Positions 9,973 to 19,776 of a stretch of 58,489 nt of DNA are shown piece by piece. Origin of the DNA: Bacteroidota bacterium (lineage in GTDB: Bacteria > Bacteroidota > Bacteroidia > Flavobacteriales_C > GCA-002722245); assembly GCA_026390935.1 (NCBI GenBank), contig JAPLEZ010000073.1:1-58489 (forward strand), given 5' to 3'. Position numbers and translations under genes: made by a program. Position 1 is the stretch's first letter; each line of letters begins with the position of its first letter. The notes under the pieces were generated by a model. It ran no database searches, was not told where the DNA came from, and worked only from the letters and a program-made list of their open reading frames with translations.

Positions 9973-12078
9973 CTATACAGATGCTTCTTTTTTACCTTTT
10001 GCTTTCGCTACAATTTCTTCAGTTACACTAGAAGGTGTTTGCTCATAATGTGAGAACTCCATAGTTGAAGTAGCTCTACCTGAAGTGATCGTACGAAGAT
10101 CAGTTACATATCCGAACATTGAAGAAAGAGGTACAGTAGCGCTGATTACTTTAGCACCTGCTCTTTCGTCCATTCCTAATATCTGACCTCTTCTTTTGTT
10201 CAAGTCACCAATTACGTCACCCATATTAACTTCAGGAGTTAAAACTTCCAATTTCATGATAGGCTCCAACAAGATTGGTTTTGCTTTTGGCAAAGCTTCT
10301 CTGTAGGCAACTTTCGCGCAAATCTCAAATGACAATGCATCGGAGTCAACTGCGTGGAAAGATCCGTCTAACAAAGTAACTTTCAATGCATCGATTGGAT
10401 ATCCAGCCAATACACCGTTTACCATAGAAGCTTCAAATCCTTTTTGAACTGAAGGAACAAACTCTCTTGGAATGTTACCACCTTTAACAGCGTTAACGAA
10501 TTCCAGTCCAACTTTACCAGCTTCAGCAGGCTCAATTTTAACCACGATATCAGCAAATTTACCTCTACCACCTGATTGTTTTTTGTATACCTCTCTGTGC
10601 TCAATTGCATTTGTAATAGCTTCACGGAAAGTAACCTGAGGAGCACCTTGGTTCACCTCAACTTTAAATTCACGTTTCAAACGATCCACCAAGATTTCAA
10701 GGTGAAGCTCACCCATACCGCTGATGATAGTTTGACCTGATTCCTGATCCGTTTTAACACGGAAAGTAGGATCCTCTTCAGCCAATTTACCCAAAGCCAT
10801 ACCTAATTTATCAACATCGGCTTGAGTTTTAGGCTCAATTGCGATACCAATAACCGGCTCAGGAAATTTCATTGCTTCCAATACAATAGGGAATTTTTCA
10901 TCACATAAAGTATCTCCTGTACGGATATCTTTAAATCCAACTCCAGCACCTATGTCTCCAGCCTCAATACAGTCAACAGCATTTTGCTTGTTCGCATGCA
11001 TTTGGAACAAACGAGAAATACGTTCTTTGTTACCTGTACGAGTATTAAAAATATATGAACCAGCATCTAAGCGTCCGGCATAAGCACGGAAGAAACACAA
11101 ACGACCTACGAAAGGATCCGTTGCAATTTTAAACGCCAAAGCAGTAAATGGTTCTTTAACATCTGGTTTACGAGTTACCTCTAAACCTGTATCAGGATTG
11201 ATACCTTTCAATTCCGGTTTGTCTAACGGACTTGGCATCAACTCCATTACTAAGTCCAACATCGTTTGCACACCTTTGTTTTTGAAAGATGAACCGCAAA
11301 CCATAGGAACAATTTTATTTGCTACGCAAGCTTTACGAAGGGCAGCCAATACTTCAGCTTCAGTGATGGTTTCAGGAGCTTCAAAGAATTTCTCCATGAT
11401 TTTATCATCAAACTCAGCAACAGCTTCCAACATTTTTTCTCTCCACAAAGTAGCTTCTTCCAACATATCAGCTGGGATAGGTACTACTTCATAAGTCATT
11501 CCTTTATCGTGCTCATTCCAGATCATTCCACGGAAGTTGATCAAGTCAACTACACCTTTGAAAGTCTCTTCAGCACCGATAGGTAATTGCAAAGGAACTG
11601 CATTACCTTTTAACATTTCTCTTGTTTGTGCAACAACTTTTAAGAAGTCGGCACCCTGACGGTCCATTTTATTTACGAACCCAATACGAGTTACATTATA
11701 ATTATCGGCCAAACGCCAGTTGGTTTCTGATTGCGGCTCAACACCGTCAACTGCAGAAAACAAGAATACCAAACCATCCAATACACGAAGGGAACGGTTT
11801 ACCTCAACGGTAAAGTCAACGTGACCTGGAGTATCAATGATATTGATTTTGTAATTGTTGTCTCTGTATTTCCAGAAACAAGTAGTAGCTGCAGACGTGA
11901 TTGTGATTCCGCGCTCCTGCTCCTGAACCATCCAGTCCATTGTAGCAGCACCGTCGTGAACTTCACCAATCTTGTGGTTAACACCAGTATAGTACAAAAT
12001 ACGCTCTGTAGTCGTAGTTTTACCAGCGTCAATGTGGGCAGCAATCCCAATGTTTCTTGTATATTTTAAATCCGCCAT
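9973..12078 (-). CDS. fusA: Elongation factor G
   Basis: EF-G, 701 residues, is the GTPase that drives translocation. The G domain shows [19 protein letters not shown] (P-loop), [14 protein letters not shown] (switch I), DTPGHVDFT (G3) and [10 protein letters not shown] (G4). Domains II-V follow, with [18 protein letters not shown] in domain III and [19 protein letters not shown] in domain V. Length is the usual one for a canonical EF-G. The tuf gene that follows fusA in enterobacteria is missing here. Confidence 0.98.
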   Translation of the reverse strand: MADLKYTRNIGIAAHIDAGKTTTTERILYYTGVNHKIGEVHDGAATMDWMVQEQERGITITSAATTCFWKYRDNNYKINIIDTPGHVDFTVEVNRSLRVLDGLVFLFSAVDGVEPQSETNWRLADNYNVTRIGFVNKMDRQGADFLKVVAQTREMLKGNAVPLQLPIGAEETFKGVVDLINFRGMIWNEHDKGMTYEVVPIPADMLEEATLWREKMLEAVAEFDDKIMEKFFEAPETITEAEVLAALRKACVANKIVPMVCGSSFKNKGVQTMLDLVMELMPSPLDKPELKGINPDTGLEVTRKPDVKEPFTALAFKIATDPFVGRLCFFRAYAGRLDAGSYIFNTRTGNKERISRLFQMHANKQNAVDCIEAGDIGAGVGFKDIRTGDTLCDEKFPIVLEAMKFPEPVIGIAIEPKTQADVDKLGMALGKLAEEDPTFRVKTDQESGQTIISGMGELHLEILVDRLKREFKVEVNQGAPQVTFREAITNAIEHREVYKKQSGGRGKFADIVVKIEPAEAGKVGLEFVNAVKGGNIPREFVPSVQKGFEASMVNGVLAGYPIDALKVTLLDGSFHAVDSDALSFEICAKVAYREALPKAKPILLEPIMKLEVLTPEVNMGDVIGDLNKRRGQILGMDERAGAKVISATVPLSSMFGYVTDLRTITSGRATSTMEFSHYEQTPSSVTEEIVAKAKGKKEASV

Positions 12079-12089
12079 TATCTTAACTA

Positions 12090-12557
12090 TTAAAATCTAA
12101 AGTGAGAAAAAGCTTTGTTCGCCTCAGCCATTCTGTGTACATCTTCTTTCTTTTTGAAAGCAGCACCTTCTTCTTTTGAAGCAGCAAGAATTTCACCGGC
12201 TAATTTCTCAGCCATAGATTTCTCATTTCTTTTTCTTGAATAACCAATCAACCATTTCATGGCCAAAGAAGCTTTTCTTGAATCTCTAACAGGAGTTGGA
12301 ATTTGGAAAGTTGCTCCACCTACTCTTCGGCTTTTCACCTCAACGTTAGGAGTAACATTGTCTAATGCTTTCTTGAAAGTCTCCAAACCATCAGTTTCGG
12401 TTTTTTTACCAACTATATCCATAGCCCCGTAAAAAACTTCCAAAGCTGTAGATTTTTTACCATCGTACATCATGTTGTTTACAAACTTGCTTACCAATGA
12501 ATCACTAAATTTAGGATCCGGTAATATGAGTCTCTTCTTTGCTTTAGCCTTTCTCAT
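12090..12557 (-). CDS. rpsG: 30S ribosomal protein S7
   Basis: S7, 155 residues, organises the 3' major domain of 16S rRNA. It contains [19 protein letters not shown] and [18 protein letters not shown], both family hallmarks, and ends with [11 protein letters not shown]7 represses the str operon in E. coli; whether that holds here is unknown. The gaps to fusA and rpsL are 11 and 6 bases. Confidence 0.97.
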   Translation of the reverse strand: MRKAKAKKRLILPDPKFSDSLVSKFVNNMMYDGKKSTALEVFYGAMDIVGKKTETDGLETFKKALDNVTPNVEVKSRRVGGATFQIPTPVRDSRKASLAMKWLIGYSRKRNEKSMAEKLAGEILAASKEEGAAFKKKEDVHRMAEANKAFSHFRF

Positions 12558-12563
12558 TGCCTA

Positions 12564-12938
12564 TTATTTCTTAGGTTTTTTTGTTCCGTATTTTGATCTT
12601 CTTTGATTTCTTCCGTCAACACCCGCAGTATCCAGAGCTCCTCTTACGATGTGGTATTTAACACCTGGTAAATCTTTTACCCTTCCTCCTCTTACAAGAA
12701 CAATCGAGTGCTCTTGCAAATTGTGACCTTCGCCCGGAATATAGGCATTCACCTCATTTCCGTTAGTCAACCTAACCCTTGCTACCTTTCTCATTGCTGA
12801 GTTTGGTTTTTTTGGTGTTGTGGTGTAAACCCTAACGCAAACGCCTCTTCTTTGAGGGCAAGAGATAAGTGCTGCTGACTTATTTCTCTTGGCTTGACTG
12901 GTTCTTCCAGTGCGTATTAACTGCTGAATTGTTGGCAT
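12564..12938 (-). CDS. rpsL: 30S ribosomal protein S12
   Basis: S12, 124 residues, monitors codon-anticodon pairing in the decoding centre. It has [19 protein letters not shown] and [20 protein letters not shown]. The lysines where streptomycin-resistance changes usually arise (in PKKPNSA and in RVKDLPG) are in their wild-type form. As the first gene of the ribosomal block it lies just behind the promoter at 12994-13023. Confidence 0.98.
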   Translation of the reverse strand: MPTIQQLIRTGRTSQAKRNKSAALISCPQRRGVCVRVYTTTPKKPNSAMRKVARVRLTNGNEVNAYIPGEGHNLQEHSIVLVRGGRVKDLPGVKYHIVRGALDTAGVDGRNQRRSKYGTKKPKK

Positions 12939-12972
12939 ATTACTTTATTTCTTTTACTATCAAAAAATATCT

Positions 12973-12990
12973 TCCCAATAAAATTTGGGA
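12973..12990 (-). promoter_or_regulatory. Leader stem-loop at the 5' end of the ribosomal mRNA
   Basis: TCCCAA and TTGGGA form a six-base-pair stem around a six-base AT loop. It lies a few bases after the -7 box, so it would be at or very near the 5' end of the transcript. It could stabilise the mRNA or be a protein target; neither can be decided from the sequence. Confidence 0.4.
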
Positions 12991-12993
12991 GGG

Positions 12994-13023
12994 CAAAGCT
13001 ACTAGAATAATTCGAAATATCAA
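12994..13023 (-). promoter_or_regulatory. Promoter of the str-S10-spc ribosomal operon
   Basis: Read on the minus strand there is TTG, exactly 19 bases, then TAGCTTTG. This matches the Bacteroidota housekeeping promoter (TTG at -33, TAnnTTTG at -7). It points at rpsL, with about 55 bases from the -7 box to the ATG. The match and position are seen; activity is inferred. Confidence 0.7.
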
Positions 13024-13134
13024 TGTCTTAGTGAAATTATTTTTAGTTTTTTTTCACTTTTAATGCATTTTTATTCTTTTCCTTTGATTTGCAAGGGAAT
13101 GCGAATTGAAATTATTTCATATTGCCGCAATTGC

Positions 13135-13142
13135 TACTTTTG
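13135..13142 (+). promoter_or_regulatory. Possible -7 box for the UvrD/PcrA gene
   Basis: TACTTTTG fits TAnnTTTG. The -33 half is not convincing. Its place would put transcription start near 13149, just before the GTG at 13160, and so argues against the earlier TTG start at 13106. Confidence 0.35.
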
Positions 13143-13159
13143 TATTTCAACTCAAAACA

Positions 13160-15415
13160 GTGCAGGATTATCTCCAACATTTAAACCCCAGTCAGAAAGA
13201 AGCTGTATTGGGAACAGAAGGCCCTTCCATGGTTCTGGCAGGTGCAGGATCGGGCAAAACCCGTGTGCTTACATATAGAATAGCCCATCTCATACAAAAT
13301 GAAGTGAGCCCTTTTAATATACTGGCCCTTACTTTCACCAATAAAGCCGCCAAGGAAATGCGGGAAAGGATTGAAAAAATCCTCGGACCCGAAGCAAGAA
13401 ATACCTGGATGGGTACCTTCCACTCCGTTTTTGCCAAAATTTTACGGATTGAACATCAAAGGATCAACTTCCCTTCCAACTTTACTATATATGATACTTC
13501 GGATTCAAAAAATTTGATCAAAGCCATTGTTAAAGAACTGGAGTTGGATGATAAGATTTATAAACCCAGCGTCATTCTTCACAGGATTTCTTCAGCCAAA
13601 AACAATTTGATTTCTGCGGAGAAATATTCCAATGACGAACAAATTCGTCAGGAAGACAAAATGACCGCCAAACCAAGAATGGCGGAGATATACACGCTAT
13701 ATCAAAACAGAATGATGAAATCATCAGCAATGGATTTTGATGATTTACTTTTTAAAACCAATGTGCTATTAAAGGATCAGCCTGATGTACTTCTAAAATA
13801 CCAACATATGTTTAAATACATTTTGGTGGATGAGTACCAGGATACCAACTTCTCCCAATACGTCATTATAAAAAGATTGGCTGCAGCGCATCGCAATATA
13901 TGTGTAGTGGGCGACGATGCGCAAAGCATCTACTCTTTTAGAGGAGCTGATATTGGCAATATTTTATCTTTCCAGAAAGATTATCCAGAAGCGCAAACTT
14001 ACAAGCTGGAGCAAAATTACAGAAGCTCCAAAAATATTGTCAATGCTGCCAATATCATCATTGCCAATAATAAAGACCAAATCCATAAAACAGTTTGGAC
14101 TAGCAACAGCGACGGTGAAAAAATAAAAGTAGTGAAAACCGCTACAGATATTGAAGAAGGAAGTTTTGTAGCAAAAAGTATTTTCAGCGAAAAAATGAAT
14201 TCGCAAGCCCAAAACATTGAATTTGCGATATTATACAGAACCAACGCCCAGTCGAGATCTATCGAAGAATCTTTGCGAAAAAACGATATCGCATATAAAA
14301 TATATGGAGGCCTTTCCTTTTACCAGAGAAAAGAAATTAAAGAGTTGGTGGCTTACTACAGATTAGTGCTGAATCCCCACGACGAAGAAGCCTTGAAAAG
14401 AGTAATTAATTTTCCTGGAAGAGGCATCGGAAAAACAACTATCGATCGAGTAATTATTGCCGCAAACACCAATGGAGTGAGCATGTGGGACATCATCAGT
14501 TCCCCCAATAAATTTCCCGGCATCGGTGATGCAACGCAAACCAAATTGTCGGCTTTTGTTGATATGATCAATGGCTTCCATAAAGTCATTCGCAAATTCA
14601 CTGCTTACGAGCTCGGACAGCAAATTGCATCCGCATCGGGAATTTCAAAAGAATATTTTTCAGATAAAACGCCAGAAGGTATCAGTCGCTACGAAAACAT
14701 CCAGGAATTGCTCAACGGACTCAAGCATTTCAGCGCTTTGCAGGAAGACGAGCGTTTGGAAGAACCAACACATACACTGGATAGATTCATGTCGGATATT
14801 GCGCTATTAACGGATGCCGACAATGAAAAAGACGAAGACAAAAACAAAGTAACATTGATGACAATTCACGCAGCAAAAGGCTTGGAATTCAATCATGTTT
14901 ATATTGTAGGGATGGAAGAAAACCTTTTCCCTTCGCAGCTTTCCGTTCATTCCCGCACCGAGCTAGAAGAAGAAAGAAGGTTGTTTTATGTGGCCCTCAC
15001 GCGAGCAAAAAAAACCGTTCATTTGAGCTACGCGCAAAACCGCTTCCGCTATGGAAATTTAACTTACGCAGAAGCCAGTCGGTTTATTGATGAACTTGGT
15101 GAAGATGTGATTGAAAAAACTGGAAGCCGACCTATTCAAAGAAACATTTCAACAAATACCGAATTCGTTCAGCCACGTCCGGTAGTGAAAAGTTCTTTCG
15201 TAAAACTGGACTCCGTTGTAAAAGCCAAAAGCACTGCAAACTCAAACAGCGCTGACATCTTAGAAGGAGTTGACGTAGAACATTTACGGTTTGGAAAGGG
15301 AAAAGTAGTATCAATTGAAGGCAACGATTCCAACCGCAAAGCCACCATCGATTTTGAAAAACATGGAAAAAAACAACTTCTACTGAAATTTGCTCAACTA
15401 AAAGTAATAAATTAG
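13160..15415 (+). CDS. UvrD/PcrA-type ATP-dependent DNA helicase (superfamily 1A)
   Basis: A 3'-5' helicase for nucleotide excision repair and removal of blocked complexes. The GTG start gives 751 residues beginning with the Q-motif region LNPSQKEAV. Walker A AGAGSGKT is at about 27-34, followed by TFTNKAAKEMRERI (motif Ia), LVDEYQDTN (II), VGDDAQSIYSFRGA (III), LEQNYRSS (IV), TIHAAKGLEF (V) and FYVALTRAKK (VI). The C-terminal tail has a VLHPKFG-like element (HLRFGKGKVVSIEG) seen in PcrA. An in-frame TTG at 13106 would add 18 hydrophobic residues unlike the family. It is divergent from rpsL. Confidence 0.93.
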   Translation: MQDYLQHLNPSQKEAVLGTEGPSMVLAGAGSGKTRVLTYRIAHLIQNEVSPFNILALTFTNKAAKEMRERIEKILGPEARNTWMGTFHSVFAKILRIEHQRINFPSNFTIYDTSDSKNLIKAIVKELELDDKIYKPSVILHRISSAKNNLISAEKYSNDEQIRQEDKMTAKPRMAEIYTLYQNRMMKSSAMDFDDLLFKTNVLLKDQPDVLLKYQHMFKYILVDEYQDTNFSQYVIIKRLAAAHRNICVVGDDAQSIYSFRGADIGNILSFQKDYPEAQTYKLEQNYRSSKNIVNAANIIIANNKDQIHKTVWTSNSDGEKIKVVKTATDIEEGSFVAKSIFSEKMNSQAQNIEFAILYRTNAQSRSIEESLRKNDIAYKIYGGLSFYQRKEIKELVAYYRLVLNPHDEEALKRVINFPGRGIGKTTIDRVIIAANTNGVSMWDIISSPNKFPGIGDATQTKLSAFVDMINGFHKVIRKFTAYELGQQIASASGISKEYFSDKTPEGISRYENIQELLNGLKHFSALQEDERLEEPTHTLDRFMSDIALLTDADNEKDEDKNKVTLMTIHAAKGLEFNHVYIVGMEENLFPSQLSVHSRTELEEERRLFYVALTRAKKTVHLSYAQNRFRYGNLTYAEASRFIDELGEDVIEKTGSRPIQRNISTNTEFVQPRPVVKSSFVKLDSVVKAKSTANSNSADILEGVDVEHLRFGKGKVVSIEGNDSNRKATIDFEKHGKKQLLLKFAQLKVIN

Positions 15416-15434
15416 CCCATTCAATTAAAAATTC

Positions 15435-16097
15435 ATGGAATACAATACACAAAGAGGAAATCTTACTATACCCGAGTATGGAAGGAATGTACAGAAGATG
15501 ATCAACTTCGCAATGACGGTAAACGACAGGGATTTACGCAACACTGTAGCACGATCTATAATAAAAGTAATGGGACAATTGAGTCCGCATTTGAGAGATG
15601 TAACCGATTTCAATCACAAATTGTGGGATCAGCTCATCATCATGTCGGATTTTAAATTGGAAGTAGATTCCCCATACGAATATCCCGATAAAGCAGTACT
15701 TTTTGAAAAACCGAAAAGACTCGCCTACCCTACCAAAGTCATCAAAAACAAACATTATGGTTATGTGATTGAAGATTTGATTGGCAAAGCCAGCGTGATG
15801 GAAGATCCGAAAGAAAAACATGCATTGACCTATACCATCGCCAACATGATGAAAAAGGCTTACATGAACTGGAACAAAGAATCTGTAAGCGATAAAATTA
15901 TCATAGAACAATTAGGACATTTCTCGGGAGGCAAATTGTCTCTTGACATCAATACCCGACTGGAAGTGATCAGTGAGCCAATCGCTCCGCAACAAAACCA
16001 AAAAAACAACAACCACAAAAAAAACAATTTCAAAAAAGGCGGCGGTGGTGGCCACTTTAGCAAAAGCAATAATAACTTTAAAAAGAGATTTAAATAA
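15435..16097 (+). CDS. DUF4290 family protein
   Basis: 220 residues. The body (EYGRNVQKMINFAMTVNDRD, then HLRDVTDFNHKLWDQLIIMS) is that of DUF4290, a Bacteroidota-specific family of unknown function that is commonly next to murA. The last 40 residues are a low-complexity Asn/Lys/Gly tail typical of an RNA-binding or disordered end. No signal peptide or membrane segment, so cytoplasmic. It starts 19 bases after the helicase and ends 9 bases before murA. Confidence 0.85.
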   Translation: MEYNTQRGNLTIPEYGRNVQKMINFAMTVNDRDLRNTVARSIIKVMGQLSPHLRDVTDFNHKLWDQLIIMSDFKLEVDSPYEYPDKAVLFEKPKRLAYPTKVIKNKHYGYVIEDLIGKASVMEDPKEKHALTYTIANMMKKAYMNWNKESVSDKIIIEQLGHFSGGKLSLDINTRLEVISEPIAPQQNQKNNNHKKNNFKKGGGGGHFSKSNNNFKKRFK

Positions 16098-16106
16098 GAG
16101 CATATA

Positions 16107-17414
16107 ATGGGAAAATTCATTATTCAAGGAGGCACAAAATTAAAAGGTGAGATCACTCCACAAGGTGCCAAAAACGAAGCTTTACAAGTACTCAACGCAG
16201 TATTATTAACTTCTGAAAAAGTACGCTTCAATAATGTCCCTGATATCGTTGACGTAAACAAACTCATCGATTTGCTAAAAAGCTTAGGTGTAAAGGTTGA
16301 CAAAATCAACGAAAGCACTTACGATTTCCAAGCCGATGAAGTCAATCTGGATTATTTAAAATCTCCTGAATTCATGAAGAAAGGCGCGGCATTGCGCGGA
16401 TCTATCATGATTGTTGGTCCGATGCTTGGTCGTTTCGGTAAAGGCTACATTCCAGCGCCAGGCGGTGATAAAATCGGAAGAAGAAGAGTAGACACTCACT
16501 TCGATGGTTTTCAAAGACTGGGCGCAAAATTTGAATATCAGGCGGCAAGTAAATTTTATAAAGTAGAAGGAAAAAACCTGAAAGGCGCATATATCTTGTT
16601 GGATGAAGCATCAGTAACCGGAACAGCCAACATTGTGATGGCAGCAGTTTTGGCGAAAGGAAGAACATCTATCTATTACGCAGCCTGCGAGCCTTATTTG
16701 CAGCAATTGTGCAAAATGCTCAACCGCATGGGCGCAAAAATTTCAGGAATAGGTTCCAACTTATTAATTATCGACGGCGTTGAATCACTAGGCGGAACAG
16801 AACATACTCTTCTTCCCGACATGATTGAAATAGGCAGTTTCATTGGCTTGGCAGCAATGACCAAATCGGAAATTCGAATTAAAAATGTGTCGTACCCCGA
16901 TTTAGGAATTATCCCTAGAACTTTCCAACGATTGGGAATTCAAATGGAATTGCAAGGCGATGATTTAATTATCCCATCACAAGAAAATTATACTGTAGAT
17001 ACTTTTATTGATGGATCTATATTGACTATTTCTGATGCGCCATGGCCAGGCTTCACGCCCGACTTATTAAGCATCGTTTTAGTAGTGGCAACTCAAGCGA
17101 AAGGTACAGTGTTGATTCATCAAAAAATGTTTGAAAGTCGTTTGTTTTTTACCGACAAATTGATTGATATGGGAGCGCAAATCATTTTATGTGATCCGCA
17201 CCGCGCAACAGTTATCGGCTTAAACCGTCAAACACGTTTACGTGGAATTGAAATGACATCGCCAGATATCCGCGCTGGAGTTTCATTATTGATAGCTGCC
17301 ATGTCGGCAGAAGGAAAAAGCACTATTCACAACATCGACCAGATTGATCGTGGTTATCAAAACATCGATAAACGCTTAAACGCTATTGGCGCTAAAATTG
17401 AAAGAATCGACTAA
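16107..17414 (+). CDS. murA: UDP-N-acetylglucosamine 1-carboxyvinyltransferase
   Basis: First committed step of peptidoglycan synthesis: transfer of enolpyruvate from PEP to UDP-GlcNAc. 435 residues, with the substrate-binding lysine in QGAKNEALQ near the N-terminus and SPDIRAGVSLLIAAM near the C-terminus. The active-site loop reads PGGDKIGRRRVDTH: residue 121 is Asp where most MurA enzymes have the Cys that fosfomycin alkylates. In other bacteria Asp at this place keeps activity and gives fosfomycin resistance. It overlaps the next gene by one base (TAATG). Confidence 0.95.
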   Translation: MGKFIIQGGTKLKGEITPQGAKNEALQVLNAVLLTSEKVRFNNVPDIVDVNKLIDLLKSLGVKVDKINESTYDFQADEVNLDYLKSPEFMKKGAALRGSIMIVGPMLGRFGKGYIPAPGGDKIGRRRVDTHFDGFQRLGAKFEYQAASKFYKVEGKNLKGAYILLDEASVTGTANIVMAAVLAKGRTSIYYAACEPYLQQLCKMLNRMGAKISGIGSNLLIIDGVESLGGTEHTLLPDMIEIGSFIGLAAMTKSEIRIKNVSYPDLGIIPRTFQRLGIQMELQGDDLIIPSQENYTVDTFIDGSILTISDAPWPGFTPDLLSIVLVVATQAKGTVLIHQKMFESRLFFTDKLIDMGAQIILCDPHRATVIGLNRQTRLRGIEMTSPDIRAGVSLLIAAMSAEGKSTIHNIDQIDRGYQNIDKRLNAIGAKIERID

Positions 17415-17944
17415 TGAAATCATTAATAATTCTTCTTTTTTCTTCTATCCTACTCTTCTCTTTCACTGGAACTACAAGTGTTGCAGGTAGAGTTGCTCCG
17501 GATATCACATTAATGAACCAAGCTGGAAAACCCATCAAACTTTCTTCCTTAAGAGGCAAATATGTTTTACTGGATTTTTGGGCATCGTGGTGTGGGCCGT
17601 GCAGAAGAGAAAATCCAAATCTGGTGAACACCTACAACGCTTATAAAAATCAGAAATTTATAGCCGAAGCTGGTTCAACAAAAAAAGTAAAAGGTTTTGA
17701 GATCTATCAGGTTTCTATTGATCAGAACAGCGATCTATGGAAAGCTGCCATTCAAAAAGACGGACTCACTTGGCCCAACCACGTGATTGATCCGCAAGGC
17801 TGGAACTCTCCTGCAGCGCGTTTGTATGGAGTGAATTCTATTCCTGCCAATTTTTTAATTGACCCCAAAGGAAATATCATCGCCACCAATTTGAGAGGAA
17901 ATGCCTTGAAAGTTGAACTAGACAAATTAGTAGCTGCTAAATAG
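17414..17944 (+). CDS. TlpA/ResA-like secreted thioredoxin
   Basis: 176 residues. A hydrophobic N-terminal signal (LIILLFSSILLFSF) precedes an AhpC/TSA-Redoxin type fold with the active site WASWCGPCRREN (Cys60 and Cys63). The cis-proline region is seen as GVNSIPANFLIDPKG. Proteins of this class reduce disulfides outside the cytoplasm, for example for cytochrome c maturation; the substrate here is unknown. Its start overlaps the murA stop. Confidence 0.88.
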   Translation: MKSLIILLFSSILLFSFTGTTSVAGRVAPDITLMNQAGKPIKLSSLRGKYVLLDFWASWCGPCRRENPNLVNTYNAYKNQKFIAEAGSTKKVKGFEIYQVSIDQNSDLWKAAIQKDGLTWPNHVIDPQGWNSPAARLYGVNSIPANFLIDPKGNIIATNLRGNALKVELDKLVAAK

Positions 17945-18014
17945 CTGTCAATTTGTCTAATTTTTCCCAATGGCATTATATCTGCAAAAGCGCGTGTGAC
18001 TAAATCAATATGAA

Positions 18015-18519
18015 ATGAATACCGAAGAAAAAGAAACTCAGGAAATCAACAACGAAAACCCTCAAGAAAACACAGAAGCCGCTACAGACAAGGCTCCTGA
18101 GACAGCTGAGGACAGAATATTTACGACTCTATTCAGAGTTCGACAATTTCAGAAAAAGAACAATTAAAGAAAAAAGTGAACTGTACAACAGTGCCACTTC
18201 TGACGTATTTAAGCTATTTCTGCCAGTTTTGGACGATTTTGACAGAGCTGCCAAGTCGGTAAAAGAAGCACAAGACATTAAAAGCTTGAAAGAAGGAGTT
18301 GAACTCATCCGTCATAAACTCATTCACACTTTAAAACAAAAAGGTTTGGAAGAGATGGATGCGAAAGGCAAAGAATTCAATGGCGATTTACACGAAGCCA
18401 TTACTGAAATCCCTGCTCCTAGCGACAAACTCAAAGGAAAAATAGTTGACGTTGTTGAAAAAGGATATACTCTCGACGGAAAAATTATCCGTTACGCAAA
18501 AGTAGTTGTAGGTAAATAA
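18015..18519 (+). pseudogene. grpE: GrpE nucleotide-exchange factor, interrupted by a frameshift
   Basis: GrpE releases ADP from DnaK. An ATG at 18015 opens a GrpE-like acidic N-terminus (MNTEEKETQEINNENPQ) that stays in frame to about 18112 and then stops at AAT TAA. The family core (EYLRLYSEFDNFRKRTIKEK, then VLDDFDRA and the C-terminal beta domain) starts at 18115 in another frame and runs to 18519. Joined, the product would be about 167 residues and lack most of the long coiled coil before the core. This looks like a deletion that is not a multiple of three, in the cell or in the assembly. It is 15 bases upstream of dnaJ. Confidence 0.85.
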
Positions 18520-18534
18520 GAGCGCTAAAAAATT

Positions 18535-19671
18535 ATGGCAAAGAGAGATTTTTACGAAGTATTGGGCGTAAGCAAAGGCGCATCAGAGGATGAAATAAAA
18601 AAGGCTTACCGCAAAATGGCATTGCAGTTCCACCCCGATAAAAATCCGGGCAACAAAGAAGCCGAAGAAAAATTTAAGGAAGCTGCAGCAGCCTACGATG
18701 TATTGAGCAACAAAGAAAAAAAACAACGTTACGATCAATTCGGTCATGCAGGAATGGGTGGTGCGGCAAGCGGCGGTGCCGGCGGATTTGGCGGCATGAA
18801 CATGGATGACATCTTCTCTCAATTTGGTGATATTTTCGGCGGAGGTTTTGGCGGCGGACAGCGTGGCGGACGCAGAGTTAATCGTGGTGCGAATATTCGC
18901 ATCAAAGTAACACTTACCTTGGAAGAAATCGGTACAGGCGTAGAAAAGAAAATCAAAGTAAATAAGCTCGTGGCTTGTGAAACATGCACAGGAACAGGCG
19001 CTGAAGCAGGTAGCGGACATGACACTTGCAACACTTGCAGAGGAAGCGGACACGTAACACGTGTGCAAAATACAATTCTCGGACAAATGCAGTCGACAGC
19101 TGTTTGTCCAACCTGCAGCGGCGAAGGAAAAACAATAAAAAACAAATGTAAAAAGTGCAGCGGCGAAGGGGTTGTTCGTGGCGAATCAGTTATTCCTATT
19201 AACATTCCCGCAGGTGTTCAGGAAGGAATGCAATTGCAGGTAAGTGGCATGGGTAATGCTGGAGCGCGTGGTGGAGTGAATGGCGATTTATTGGTGGTGA
19301 TTGAAGAAAAAGAACATGAAGTTCTTTCTCGCGACGGCAACGATTTGCACTATGATTTATTCGTCAACTTTGCTGATGCAGCGCTTGGCGGAGAGGCTAT
19401 TGTACCTGCACTCAACGGCAAAGTGAAAATCAAAATTGAACCGGGTACTCATGCCGGCAAAATATTGCGACTCAAACACAAAGGTTTGCCCAATGTGAGT
19501 TATCACGAAACTGGCGACTTGTTGGTAAACATTAATGTTTGGACACCTCAAAAGTTGAGTTCCGACGAGAAAAAACTGATGGAAAAATTACGCGAATCCG
19601 AAAACTTCATTCCTCATCCAGGTAAAAAAGACAAAGGATTTTTCGCCCGTATGAAAGAGATGTTTGAGTAG
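18535..19671 (+). CDS. dnaJ: Chaperone protein DnaJ
   Basis: Co-chaperone that stimulates the DnaK ATPase. 378 residues: J domain with HPD at 33-35, a Gly/Phe-rich linker (about 75-120), four CxxCxGxG zinc repeats ([32 protein letters not shown]) and the C-terminal substrate-binding domains. All parts are intact, unlike the upstream grpE. The pair is evidently one operon. Confidence 0.97.
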   Translation: MAKRDFYEVLGVSKGASEDEIKKAYRKMALQFHPDKNPGNKEAEEKFKEAAAAYDVLSNKEKKQRYDQFGHAGMGGAASGGAGGFGGMNMDDIFSQFGDIFGGGFGGGQRGGRRVNRGANIRIKVTLTLEEIGTGVEKKIKVNKLVACETCTGTGAEAGSGHDTCNTCRGSGHVTRVQNTILGQMQSTAVCPTCSGEGKTIKNKCKKCSGEGVVRGESVIPINIPAGVQEGMQLQVSGMGNAGARGGVNGDLLVVIEEKEHEVLSRDGNDLHYDLFVNFADAALGGEAIVPALNGKVKIKIEPGTHAGKILRLKHKGLPNVSYHETGDLLVNINVWTPQKLSSDEKKLMEKLRESENFIPHPGKKDKGFFARMKEMFE

Positions 19672-19686
19672 AAAATTAGATTTTCT
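19670..19686 (+). terminator. Possible weak terminator after dnaJ
   Basis: AGAAAAT-TAG-ATTTTCT is a perfect seven-base dyad overlapping the dnaJ stop and followed by ATTTTAATT. It is all AT apart from one pair, so the stem would be weak. Confidence 0.3.
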
Positions 19687-19711
19687 ATTTTAATTCGAAT
19701 TTCTATCTTTA
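19681..19711 (+). promoter_or_regulatory. Possible promoter of the T9SS type B protein gene
   Basis: TTTT, 19 bases, TATCTTTA. This is an imperfect copy of TTTG-N19-TAnnTTTG, 65 bases before the ATG at 19777. Confidence 0.4.
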
Positions 19712-19776
19712 TTGCATTAACCTATTAGTTCTTTAGGGGAGAATTAATAAAGACAATTTATATAAACACGTAAACA

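Noticed and set aside
11731-12069. A 112-codon plus-strand open frame opposite fusA, and similar ones at 11198-11494 and 6023-6343
   Set aside because: They lie wholly inside highly conserved minus-strand genes, have no family features, and their low-complexity composition is what reverse reading of conserved codons gives.
18111-18119. Programmed ribosomal frameshift in grpE
   Set aside because: No slippery heptamer, no stop codon at the shift point and no clear downstream structure; and the coiled coil is missing as well, which points to a deletion.
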